Shown in pieces: positions 30,684-41,900 of a stretch of DNA of 64,000 nt. The DNA lies in the NCBI RefSeq assembly GCF_036864975.1, contig NZ_CP104311.1, positions 2,483,513-2,547,512 of the forward strand, read 5' to 3'. The translations under genes were made by a program, and so were the position numbers. The notes under the pieces are model-generated. The model was not told the DNA's origin. It searched no databases and saw only the letters and a program-made list of their open reading frames with translations. This stretch comes from Methylococcus capsulatus (lineage in GTDB: Bacteria; Pseudomonadota; Gammaproteobacteria; Methylococcales; Methylococcaceae). The first letter of the stretch is position 1; every line of letters starts with the position of its first letter.

Positions 30684-31457
30684 TCACTCCGTTTCTATGA
30701 GCCAGCGGTGCATGCGGGAGGTGATGCTGCGGGTCAGCCAGTCGAGCCTTTCTCTCCGTCGTTCGTACCAGGCTACGATTTCGGCCGGCGACGGACATTC
30801 AGCGATTCGGCCTTGCTGCAGCCGGTGTTCCAGCCACGCTGCACAGGGCAGCTCGAATTCCCACCGCAACAGGCGGACCCACCCGGTGACGGGGTCGAAG
30901 CCGACCGCGGTACACTGGCCCAGGTCTACGCCGAGATCGTGCAGGGTCTGGGTGACGTGGGAATTCAACAGGCAGCGGAGGTGAGCGCCAATGGCCCGGT
31001 AGGCGTCGTACCCGCCCATGTCTTTGGCGGAGGCAAGGAACAGCCGGCGCAGTTCCGGAGCGGTGAGGTCGGGTGTGAAGATGAGTCCGGCGCGGCGGAT
31101 CAGGCTGCGGATGGCGTTGCGCTCGACGCCTTCGAGCCAGACGGCGTAGAGTACGTCCCGATCGGGATGCTGGAGGAATTCGTCGAGGCGCTGGGCGAAG
31201 CGGTCGTGCGGTGAGGGACGCGGTCCGATGCAGCGCATGACGAGCCTGCCGTCACCATCGAGGAAGGTCACGGTGATACCGGACTCGGCGCACCGCAGCA
31301 GCGCCGCAGTGGTCCATTCGACGTTGCACGCGGATACCACGCGGGACAACCGGCCCAGGGGGTACCAGCGCGGCGCCTGTTCGGGCTGGCTGATTTTCAG
31401 CGCGGCGCCGTCGTTGGCGACTTGCAACTGGCTGCCGTAGAGATAGAGCGGTTTCAT
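30684..31457 (-). CDS. Divergent Cas1-like protein lacking the catalytic triad
   Basis: The 257-residue protein aligns by eye with Cas1 along its length: MKPLYLYGSQLQV at the N-terminus, ALLRCAESGITVTFLDGDG in the beta domain, and a C-terminal GFDPVTGWVRLLRWEFELP where active Cas1 has GFYHEP...SLAADLIEP. At the three metal positions it has Tyr/Asp near 150 instead of Glu, Asp188 instead of His, and Glu200 instead of Asp. It overlaps the active cas1 stop by 4 bp and is followed directly by a second cas2. I infer a structural paralogue in the integrase rather than a nuclease. The relationship rests on inspection only. Confidence 0.8.
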   Translation of the reverse strand: MKPLYLYGSQLQVANDGAALKISQPEQAPRWYPLGRLSRVVSACNVEWTTAALLRCAESGITVTFLDGDGRLVMRCIGPRPSPHDRFAQRLDEFLQHPDRDVLYAVWLEGVERNAIRSLIRRAGLIFTPDLTAPELRRLFLASAKDMGGYDAYRAIGAHLRCLLNSHVTQTLHDLGVDLGQCTAVGFDPVTGWVRLLRWEFELPCAAWLEHRLQQGRIAECPSPAEIVAWYERRRERLDWLTRSITSRMHRWLIETE

Positions 31458-32428
31458 GCGGCGGCACTCCCGTTGGCGTCGTGGTCGTCCTTGAGGCGGG
31501 TGGCGATGCCGTATACCTGGCGCCGCAGCAGCCGGCGTAAGGGCCGACAGCGGATTTCGAAAGCGCTGTAGAAGCGTTCGCGACCGGTTTTTCCGAGCAG
31601 GCAGGTGTCGCCGCTGCGGGTGAAATGGTCTTCGCGCAGGGCGCGGTCGGCGAACAATCGCCAGACCCAGTCGTCGATGTGGGCGCGTAAGGGCTCGATC
31701 AGGTCGGCGGCGAGCGACTCGCGGTTATAGGCGGGTTCGTGATAGAAGCCGATGTAGGGGTCGAGCCCGCCGGCATGGCAGGCGGCGATGGCTTCGAAAT
31801 GCAGCAGGGTGTAGGCCAGCGACAGTACGGCATTGACCGGGTCCCGCGGCGGCCGGCGGTTGCGGCCGGTGAAACCGAGCGCCGGCGGAAACAGGCTTTG
31901 CAGAGCGCCGAAATGGGCGGCGGCTCCGGCGCCTTCCAATCCACGCAGGGTGGGCAGCGCGGCAGCTTCGGCCGGCAGGGCTTGGACTTTGCCGATCAGT
32001 TGCAGCAGTTTGTCCTGGGCGTCGGTCAGAGGCCTGCGGCAATCGGGCCGTTCCTGCAGGGCACGGGTGAGCATGCGGTGCTGCGCGCGCAATTTGAGCA
32101 GCACCAGGAGGCGGGCCCAGCGGCTGCGGTAGCCGGCATCGTGATACCAGCGGTATTGGCCGATCCGCCGCCAGGCGTCCCCTTGCGGACGGCCCAGTAC
32201 GGTGGCCATGTGTTTGCCGTGGCGACCGCTGAGCAATACCAGGACGATGCCTTCTTCGGTCAGGGCGCCGATGGTTCCGGAGGTGAGTGTCACGGCGCCA
32301 CGGATGACGACGCGGTCGATCAGACCGATCGGGACGGTGCCGCTTTTCGTGCCGTTTTCGTAGAGACAAAGGTGCTTGCCTTCGTGGCGGAGTTCGAGGT
32401 TTTTGCGGTCGAGATACAGTGTGCCCAT
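31454..32428 (-). CDS. cas1: CRISPR-associated endonuclease/integrase Cas1
   Basis: The 324-residue protein is a standard Cas1: N-terminal beta domain (LYLDRKNLELRHEGK), then the helical catalytic domain with Glu165 in RGLEGAGAAAHF, His230 in GFYHEPAYNRESLAADLIEP and Asp242 in the same block. These are the expected metal ligands. It follows cas2 by 7 bp and overlaps the divergent cas1-like gene by 4 bp, so a cas2-cas1-cas1-like-cas2 operon is translated as a unit. Confidence 0.97.
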   Translation of the reverse strand: MGTLYLDRKNLELRHEGKHLCLYENGTKSGTVPIGLIDRVVIRGAVTLTSGTIGALTEEGIVLVLLSGRHGKHMATVLGRPQGDAWRRIGQYRWYHDAGYRSRWARLLVLLKLRAQHRMLTRALQERPDCRRPLTDAQDKLLQLIGKVQALPAEAAALPTLRGLEGAGAAAHFGALQSLFPPALGFTGRNRRPPRDPVNAVLSLAYTLLHFEAIAACHAGGLDPYIGFYHEPAYNRESLAADLIEPLRAHIDDWVWRLFADRALREDHFTRSGDTCLLGKTGRERFYSAFEIRCRPLRRLLRRQVYGIATRLKDDHDANGSAAA

Positions 32429-32435
32429 GGGAGAG

Positions 32436-32720
32436 TCAGCCGACGTAGTAGTAGGCGGGATCGGCCGGCGCTATGGCGGTGCCGAGTACCGCGACTTTGG
32501 ATGCCGGGTCGAGCCGGATCAGGAAGAAGCGGTCTTCGGTGAGGTCAATGACGCCGGCGATGTCTTCCAGTAATTGGCGTTTTTCCAAGGCGCTCAGAAA
32601 ACATTCGAATACCGACTTCTGGCCGCCGGTGCTGTAATTGCGCAGCACTTTCAGTGCGGCCCGGAGGCGGGTGTCGTCGGAGACGTCGTAAGCGCCGAGG
32701 TAAAGGGTGCGTTTCGCCAT
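32436..32720 (-). CDS. cas2: CRISPR-associated Cas2
   Basis: The 94-residue protein has the Cas2 pattern LYLGAYDVSDDTRLRAALKVL, GGQKSVFECFL and a C-terminal strand region. It opens the adaptation operon. A -10-like TAATCT (32732-32727) lies so close to the ATG that transcription should begin at or within one or two bases of it, suggesting a leaderless message. The island palindrome lies 26 bp further upstream. Confidence 0.95.
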   Translation of the reverse strand: MAKRTLYLGAYDVSDDTRLRAALKVLRNYSTGGQKSVFECFLSALEKRQLLEDIAGVIDLTEDRFFLIRLDPASKVAVLGTAIAPADPAYYYVG

Positions 32721-32726
32721 GGCGCA

Positions 32727-32772
32727 AGATTACCGCGCGAACGGCGGGAAGGGTGGGTCGGCAAGCTTGCGG
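32727..32772 (-). promoter_or_regulatory. Operator palindrome and -10 upstream of the cas2-cas1 operon
   Basis: The palindrome CGGCAAGCTTGCGG occupies 32759-32772. Exactly 26 bp separate it from TAATCT (32732-32727 on the minus strand). No good -35 is present at the usual distance. The arrangement recurs at five other island promoters. Confidence 0.7.
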
Positions 32773-32850
32773 GGGCCGCCGGCTTCGAGTGCGCTCAGCC
32801 GGCGACTTTTGCTTGCCGTCCCCCGAGCGGTGCCGAGGGGAGGTTCGGCT

Positions 32851-34035
<1,185 letters not shown>

Positions 34036-34455
34036 TCACGGATCGGTTTGTTCGGAACTTACTCCAGTATTTCCCGTTACGGAATCGGTCGTCCGCTGGC
34101 AATGCCGAGCTTCGGTTTCGTCTCCAGCATCACGACCGACGGGACCGTATGGCCGTCCAGCCGACGGGGTGGCCCGCACCTCGAATTGTTCCAGGCGCGC
34201 CCCGAAGCGGCGGAGATCGTCGGCGGAAAGTTCCCGCCCCCGCCATTCCGCCGGCAAGACCAGACTGAGGTGCAGATACCGGCCGCCGCGGGCGCAAACT
34301 TCGGCGGCGAGGTTGACCGGCAGGGTGCCTAGCACCGTATCGCCCGGCTCGATTTCCGCCGGATCGAGATGGTCGACCAGCCGGTCGACGCGGATGCCTT
34401 CCTGTTCCGCCCAGAGGTGGGCGCCGGCGTGGCGGGTGATGAAGAAGGTAGTCAT
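34036..34455 (-). CDS. csx16: Csx16 (VVA1548 family), probable ring nuclease
   Basis: The start at 34455 gives MTTFFITRHAGAHLWAEQEG, the Csx16 N-terminus, followed by DTVLGTLPVNLAAEVCARGG and YLHLSLVLP. The family length is about 100, so the Ser/Thr/Asp-rich tail after about residue 105 is extra. Csx16 proteins are type III accessories proposed to degrade cyclic oligoadenylates and switch effectors off. It overlaps the cmr6 stop by 4 bp and precedes the CARF-HEPN gene. Confidence 0.9.
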   Translation of the reverse strand: MTTFFITRHAGAHLWAEQEGIRVDRLVDHLDPAEIEPGDTVLGTLPVNLAAEVCARGGRYLHLSLVLPAEWRGRELSADDLRRFGARLEQFEVRATPSAGRPYGPVGRDAGDETEARHCQRTTDSVTGNTGVSSEQTDP

Positions 34456-35846
34456 GCCGTCTCCAGCCGTATCAGGGTTTTTTCGCACACGTAGGCTGTG
34501 ACTTTGATGAACTGATTGGCGAGTACCTTCTTTTGAATTTCCGATGGCAAGGTTTCCAGCAATTCTTTTCCTTGCGGCGCGAGGGCGGAGGCGATCTTGC
34601 CGTCCTTCTCGACCGAGAGCGTTCCATTGTTCCGGTTAAATTTGATGCGTGCACCGGGCCATGGAACAGCCTGCTCGGCTTGCCGCTTTTCCTCCTGTTT
34701 TTTGGCGATTTCCTTCAGTTGTGCTGCACGTTCCGCGGCTGCGGTTTCCAGCGCTTGGCGCTGTTTGTCCGAGCGCATCGCCCCATATCCCACCGCCGTC
34801 TTGGCGCCGAAGCCGAGCCATTGGAACGCGTGCTCGAACGCGGCTTCGATCAGCTTTTTCCACTGGCTATCGGCAGTAAGTTCCGGTGCGAGGCGATCGA
34901 GATGTGCCAGATCGCACTGCACATGAAACGTGAATCCGGACCCTGGCGGTACGGTGAGAAAGAAGATGGGCGTGGGCTGGCCGGAGTCGTGGGGTGTGAT
35001 GCTGTCGCCGGTCTTGCGGTCGCGTTTTTCCTGGTAGTAGTGCGACTGGTGCGGGGTCATGATCTCGACCAGAAGGCTGTCGCCCTCGATCTGGGGGATG
35101 ACGTCCCAAAAGCTGAGCGCGCCGCGCAGGTGTTCGGTGTCACCATCTTTTGATTCGAAGCCAAAGAGAATGTCGATGACCGACTGGCCCTTATCCCCGT
35201 CCCCCCTCCCGCTTGCGGGTGAGGGGAGCGGAAAGTCCCTCTCCCGGGGGGAGAGGGATTTAGGGTGAGGGTGCACATCCCACTCGTGAGTTTCGCCCCA
35301 TTCGCCGCTGGCCAGCTCCCGTGCCGCTTGACGCAGCACGCCCTTGACCCCGCTGCCCGGCAAGTAGGGCAAACCATAGGGCCAGAGGAAGGAAAAGCCG
35401 TTTTCGAGCGGGTGTTCGTTGCCGAGGCCGGTGGTGAAGGGGGAGGTGGCGATGGCGTCGAGACGGAGCAGGGCGTCGTCAGGAATTCCACAGGTCAAAT
35501 CCGTTTGACGGTCAACGAGCGCCTTCATGCGTTTGCGATCGTTCGGAGTGAGCACCTTGATGCTGTCCCAGGCATTACGTGCGGCGAAATCGTTTTTCTC
35601 CCATAGCCCAGGCAAGGGGTTGCATTGGCGTCGGCACAGCTCCGCGATGGTGGCATCCATACCGTAGCGTCGAAGCATTTCGGCGATTTCTCGGCCTTCG
35701 GAACTTTTCCGCTCAGCTTGTTTCTTGACCTGATTTTCCTGATCCTGACGGTCAGTCCATATCGGGAGCAGCAGTCCAAACCGCATTCCCGGGGAGGCGT
35801 CCTTGAAATCTTGCCCCAGATATTGGGGCACGGCGGCAATCGGCAT
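34452..35846 (-). CDS. cmr6: Type III-B Cmr6 with in-frame repeat insertion and C-terminal extension
   Basis: Cmr6 caps the 3' end of crRNA in the Cmr complex. The core is clear from TSPFTTGLGNEHPLENGF, PYGLPYLPGSGVKGVLRQA and FEHAFQWLGFGAKTAVGYG. The protein is 464 residues, longer than the usual roughly 300. Residues about 191-220 are encoded by a REP-like palindrome pair in frame, and residues about 365-464 add a charged helix plus a small beta-like domain. It begins 1 bp after cmr5 ends. Confidence 0.93.
   Translation of the reverse strand: MPIAAVPQYLGQDFKDASPGMRFGLLLPIWTDRQDQENQVKKQAERKSSEGREIAEMLRRYGMDATIAELCRRQCNPLPGLWEKNDFAARNAWDSIKVLTPNDRKRMKALVDRQTDLTCGIPDDALLRLDAIATSPFTTGLGNEHPLENGFSFLWPYGLPYLPGSGVKGVLRQAARELASGEWGETHEWDVHPHPKSLSPRERDFPLPSPASGRGDGDKGQSVIDILFGFESKDGDTEHLRGALSFWDVIPQIEGDSLLVEIMTPHQSHYYQEKRDRKTGDSITPHDSGQPTPIFFLTVPPGSGFTFHVQCDLAHLDRLAPELTADSQWKKLIEAAFEHAFQWLGFGAKTAVGYGAMRSDKQRQALETAAAERAAQLKEIAKKQEEKRQAEQAVPWPGARIKFNRNNGTLSVEKDGKIASALAPQGKELLETLPSEIQKKVLANQFIKVTAYVCEKTLIRLETA
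35198..35275. repeat. Two REP-like palindromes inside cmr6
   Basis: One unit pairs CCCTCCCGC with GCGGGTGAGGG; the second pairs CCCTCTCCC with GGGAGAGGG and is followed by TTTAGGGTGAGGG. The insertion keeps the frame and encodes a Pro/Arg/Ser/Gly-rich stretch (LSPRERDFPLPSPASGRG). Related units lie at 8768, 39931 and 40668. Confidence 0.75.
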
Positions 35847-35847
35847 G

Positions 35848-36281
35848 TCACTCTCCTCCCATACGTGCGCTGGCCATTTGCCGCAGCCATTTGAGCCAGG
35901 CGAAGGCTTCGGCGGTGATGGCTTGAAAGCGGAGTGACTCGGCTTCCATGAGTTTCTTCATGGCCCCTTCGAAATCCGCAGGAAGATCATCGAAACGCGT
36001 GTGCAAGGCGTCCCTAAGATGCTGACCAATGTGCGTATGCGGGTCGTCAGGTTTAGGTCTACCGGTTTTCTTGTCCAGACTTTTCTCGTGGAGGTACGCC
36101 AATACCTGCATCAGCCCCGAATTCATGATCAACGCGGGTACGCTCTTGGCTAGATCGACGTATTTGTCATATTCGGCCCCCAGTTGCTGCTTGGCCTTGA
36201 CAGCACAGTCCCATGCATCCTGGGCACGTTGTTGTTCCAGCGTTTGCCGGGGTTTGTCTTTGCTGAGGGAGAGGGTTTTCA

Positions 36282-36282
<1 letters not shown>
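35848..36282 (-). CDS. cmr5: Type III-B Cmr5
   Basis: The 144-residue all-helical protein has the Cmr5 pattern QTLEQQRAQDAWDCAV, KSVPALIMNSGLMQVLAYL and a C-terminal ITAEAFAWLKWLRQMA. Cmr5 forms the minor-groove filament of the complex. It overlaps the cmr4 end by a base and leads into cmr6. Confidence 0.93.
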
Positions 36283-37502
<1,220 letters not shown>

Positions 37503-37507
37503 CCGCG

Positions 37508-37774
37508 GTGAGATTGCTGCTCGATACCCATGTATTCCTGTGGTTGATCTGGGATGGGCCAGAACTTCCGCCTGCGATGCGCGAGATCCTTTCCGACCCC
37601 GATCACACCCTTTTCCTGAGCGCGGTTTCGGTGGGGGAAGCAACGCAAAAACCCGCCCAGGGCAAGCTCACGGTGCATGCGCCGGAAGGCGCGTGGGCGC
37701 ATTTCGTACGACATCAGAACCTTGTAGGAATGAGCGCATCGTTCATTTCCAGACAGCCAGCGCCACCCGGTTGA
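37508..37774 (+). pseudogene. PIN-domain toxin (VapC-like), C-terminally truncated
   Basis: The GTG start 6 bp after the antitoxin remnant gives MRLLLDTHVFLWLIWDGPEL and SVGEATQKPAQGKLTV, the first half of a VapC/PIN toxin with two of the four acidic residues. The rest of the domain, including the HRDPFDR-type block, is missing: after about residue 70 the sequence is unrelated and overlaps the 3' end of cmr3. Length is 88 versus about 125-130. It is very unlikely to be active. Confidence 0.75.
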
Positions 37775-38921
37775 AACCCTCGGCGCGGCGCATTTCTTCA
37801 TCGTACTGCTCATCGGTCCAAAGCCCACGCTCGACAAGCTTGCGAAGCGCTTCCGCCGTGATGCCTTCGTCGAGTTCCAACCACCAGACGCTGCCGGCGG
37901 GGGCGGCGCGCAGCGCAGGCTTGGGCTGCCACTTCGCGAGATCCCAGCCGGAGACGAATTCGAAGCGCGGCACAGCGGCCGAGACGATCCAGCCCTTGAC
38001 GCCGTGGAGATCGAAGCACACGGCGCCATCGTCTCGCTTATCGTTCTCCCGCGCCCCGGTGGGCAGCCAGCCCTTGGCAAAGATGCCGGGGGTGGTGAGC
38101 ACGAGCCGGCAGCGGCGCGCCTTGGCGATGCTTTCGTAGTCCGATTGCGGCGGCGAGAAATCCACGGATTGGACGGCCGCCGCGCGTCCGTCACCGCCTA
38201 GGCGAACAGTCCCGTTGCTGGGGAGATCCGCTCCCACAACGACAGCAAGGAAGCCTACGCCGGCCTTCATCGCCACCGCTTGCACGGTAAAGAGCCTGCC
38301 GTCGGCGGCGCGACGGGTGGCGGCATCGAGACCCACGCCCACCCGGTGGTCGAACTGCCAAAGCTCGTGGCTGGAGACGAGTTCGCCTACAGCAGGCACC
38401 TCACCGCGCAGGTAGCGCGCCCAGCCGGCTTGGGTGAGCCAGTAGCCGCTGGCGGGCTTGCCCCGCTCGCGTTCGGCCAGCACGGGCAATCGCGGCAGGA
38501 TAAAGGAGCTGGCCAACCCCGCTGCGGACGATGGCTTGCCACCAGGCCAGGAGAGGGGGACGATCGCCCGCACTGCGGATGGCTTGCGATCATCCTCCGA
38601 GATGACCAGGTCGGCTGGCGGCGTGATGAGCAGTTCCACCTGGCCTGAAGCCCACCGCCGCGCCACGTGAAAGCCCGTCACGGCAAACGGGCCGGGTTCC
38701 ATGGGCGTTCCCAGCGCCGGATGGTCGATCTCTCCCCGCGCGAAGGCGGCCAGGTCCACGCCATCGTCGGCCAGTATCCGCGAGCGCAGCGCGCCCGCCG
38801 CCACCGAAGGCCAGGGCGGGATCAGCGAATCGCCGAAACTGCCCGGATCGCCGAACAGCTTGTTGCCGCGCAGGAAAAGCACGTCCAGGGGTTCCAGAAA
38901 ACGGTATGCGACGGCGCTCAT
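37743..38921 (-). CDS. cmr3: Type III-B Cmr3
   Basis: ATG at 38921 gives 392 residues starting MSAVAYRFLEPLDVLFLRGN, the standard Cmr3 opening; it overlaps the cmr2 stop by 4 bp. GSFGDSLIPPWPSVAAGAL and TTPGIFAKGWLP are further family blocks. Cmr3 binds the crRNA 5' handle next to Cmr2. Its 3' end overlaps the truncated toxin remnant on the other strand. Confidence 0.93.
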   Translation of the reverse strand: MSAVAYRFLEPLDVLFLRGNKLFGDPGSFGDSLIPPWPSVAAGALRSRILADDGVDLAAFARGEIDHPALGTPMEPGPFAVTGFHVARRWASGQVELLITPPADLVISEDDRKPSAVRAIVPLSWPGGKPSSAAGLASSFILPRLPVLAERERGKPASGYWLTQAGWARYLRGEVPAVGELVSSHELWQFDHRVGVGLDAATRRAADGRLFTVQAVAMKAGVGFLAVVVGADLPSNGTVRLGGDGRAAAVQSVDFSPPQSDYESIAKARRCRLVLTTPGIFAKGWLPTGARENDKRDDGAVCFDLHGVKGWIVSAAVPRFEFVSGWDLAKWQPKPALRAAPAGSVWWLELDEGITAEALRKLVERGLWTDEQYDEEMRRAEGFNRVALAVWK

Positions 38922-41900
38922 GCGTCTTCTCCTTGGCTTCGGGTTTCGCGGGCGAGGAATTCGGCGACGGACAGGAAGTTTTCCAGCCACGCCCGGCGCT
39001 TTCCAGGCTGTTGCAGTGCCAGTTCGGTCAGGCGCTCGGCCAGCCCCTTTGCCTTGCGCTCGGCGTCTCCCTGCGCTTGCCGCACGAGCTGGTAGGTGAG
39101 CAGATCGGCGAGCATCCGGCCGTCGCCATGCGGTTCTGGCAAGTCGCGCAGCCAGGCGTGGGTGTGAAAGATGGCCCGGCGCGAGACGTCGTCCTGGGCA
39201 AGAAAGTCGCGCAGATCAAGCAGCAGCTTGATTGGCTCACCCCACTTGGCGGTCAGGTACAGCGCCCCGCCCGAGCGTTTGATGACGGTGACGCTGAACG
39301 CGTCGCGCCCACCTTGCGTTTTGGCGCGTTGTTCCGCCGCGCGCAGTTCGCGCAGCACCGCGCCCAAGGGCGCTTGGTGGTGTGCGATGACGGCGCCACA
39401 ACTTGCGGTAGCGTTATGCCCCATCATGCGCATAACTTGCAGCCGTTGCTTCTTGCCATGCCCGGTTCTGAGGGCGGCAAAGCCTCCTTGCAGGGTCAGC
39501 CCCTGCCACACGCCACCTTCATGTTCGGGATCGACACCGGAGTAGGCATAACGCAACCGCTGCATGGTGGGCAGCAGATCGGCCACCGGCAGCATGGCCA
39601 GCACGTCGTCGCCGCCGACATAGATCACCCGTCCCAGGTGTTCTTCCTCGACCACATGGCGCACCACGGTCTGGGAAAAGTCGTTGAGCGCGCCGGAAAT
39701 GGCCAGATGCCGGTTGGGCGAAATGGGGCGCTTCTGGGCGCCGTACTTGCGGATCAAGTCCTGCCGCGCCGCGTGCGCGTCGAAGCCTGTCCGCACCTGC
39801 GGGTGGAAGCTGTCCCGGTAGGAAATGGCGGTGCCGGTTTTGTCGTCGCCCGAGAGAATGGCGCCCATGCGGTCGCCGTCCATCATCAGCAGGGCGTAAT
39901 AGGTTTCCAGCCGGATTTCCTCGCGTTTCTCCCCTCTTCCTTTGGGAGAGGGGCTGGGGGTGAGGGCCAGGGTTTGGCGCACCAGACTTTTTACCTTCTC
40001 GTAAGCGTCGTCATCCTCGTCATCGCGTGCCGATTCGAGCAGGCCGGGGATGCACTTGGCATCCGCCAATGCCGGGTTGTCCTGGTGGCGGCGCATGAGG
40101 CGACGTGGCAGCGCTACCGTGTCGCTGCGATACTTCTTGAGGGCGGAGGCCAGTCCTTCGGCCGTATGCCCGCCTTTTTCCAGCCATTGATCGAGCTGGT
40201 GCGCCAGCGCCATGGTGTGCGTGGAGACGACGAAGCGGCCGATGGCCTTCGCCGTGCCGTCGTCTTTCGGGTTGAGCGCTTTGCCGACTTCTTCGGCAAA
40301 GATCGTCGGCCACAGGCGCTTGATGGCGGGCAGGGCGCCGAGGTGCTCGCCCTTCTTGGCCCAGGCGGGCTTTTCGTCGGCGACTCTCGTCCACAAAGTG
40401 TCTTTGCGTTGACCGGGCGGCCATGCAAGTTGCGCGCGGTCGGTGGTCAGCCATTCGGTCTCGCCCGTCAGCGAACAGCGCCACCCCGTCTGTGAGGTCT
40501 GGTCGAAGGTTCGCGTGGCCTTGGCCGCCGCCATGACCCGCTCGGCCAGGTCGTACACCGCCGGGTAGAGCACGCCGGGGTTGGGGGCGAAAAAGGTGGT
40601 GCCGTCGCCCCAGTCGATTTCCTGCTGCAGAACCTGCCAGGCGGGGGTAGCGAGGAAGCCATATTGGCCCTCTCCTCCGGCCCTTCCCCCCGCCCCCTCT
40701 CCCACGGGGAGAGGGGAGAAAAAAGGCGCCATGGCGGACGAGAGGGCGCTCACGTCGAGGTCGGTCTGTCTCGCTTCATTGCGCGGGCGGATCAGGGAGA
40801 ACGGCACGGCGGCCCAGTGGACTTCCGGGAAGCCTTCGAGCTGTTCTTTCATTTGCTCATACGGTGTGTGCGTGGCCTCCTTGTCGAAGCCCGCTTCGTG
40901 CAGCAGACGCATCACCACATCCTCGCCGAGCCTTTGCAGCCAGCCGCGCACGGCCTGCGTGACCTCATCGGCGATGGCTCGTGCCTGGCTGGCCGGCACC
41001 ACGGCCACGAAACGGTTGGGCAGCGCCGCCGAGAACAGCGGGTTCGCATCCGTCGCGCCGCGCGTCCAGTCGCTGTTCTGGAATAACTCGCCGGGCAGTT
41101 CCATTTGGTCGCGCAGCCACAGATCCACCTGGGGAATGCCGCGCAGCCGGGGGAACAGGATGGCGTCCGGGCCCAGGCGCTCGCATACCGGGCGCATCGC
41201 CTCCCAGCTCAAGCGCGCGAGCAGGTGCGATCCGGCCCACAGGTCGGAGGTGGTGCGGGCGGTGGCGATGAAGCTTTGCACCGGGCCGATCGACAGCGCC
41301 AGCAGCGCCGATTCGCCGTTCGGATCGGCGGCAAAGGCGCCTGCGAAGGCCGAGGTCAGGTCCAGATGATCCCAGATGGAATGATCGGGAATGCGGGTAT
41401 CGGCGGGCAGTAACCCCCACAGCGCGCCCAGCTTGCCGAAGTCTTCGGTGTCTGCCCCATTCACGGACAAATCCGGGCCGAAGCGCCAGTAGGCGAGTAA
41501 GGTCTTGCGCAGATCGCGCGTTTCACCCTCCTCGGCGCCGAGCTTCACCAGCAGGCGGGAGAAGTGCTCGAAGCTGCGCTGCTTGATGTCGTGGAAATCG
41601 GTTTCGGACAGGCCGCCGGGCAAGGCGTACTGCTTGCCGGTGAGCGGATGGATCAACACCGGTTGGTTCGTCCAGCGCACTTGTGCCCAGTCGGCCACTT
41701 TCAGCGTCTTGCGTTTGCCCGCTTGGGTGGTCACCGTGATTTCCTGCATCGGCCACTGCGGACGGTCGGCCGCGGCGGCCCACCAGTCGGCGCGCTGGAC
41801 GTGGCGGTAGATTTCCCGCGGCAGGCCTTTCTTGAAGATCACCGTGGAAAGGACGTCGGCGTTGTCCGGATCCAGGGTTTCGGCGCCGGTCTCCGAGAGA

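Noticed and set aside
32759-32772. Reading the palindrome as an alternative-sigma -35 element
   Set aside because: The 26-27 bp distance to the -10 is too long for a -35/-10 pair; activator binding fits better.
37833-37846. Operator-like CAAGCTTG inside cmr3
   Set aside because: The outer bases do not match and no promoter-like sequence follows at 26-27 bp.
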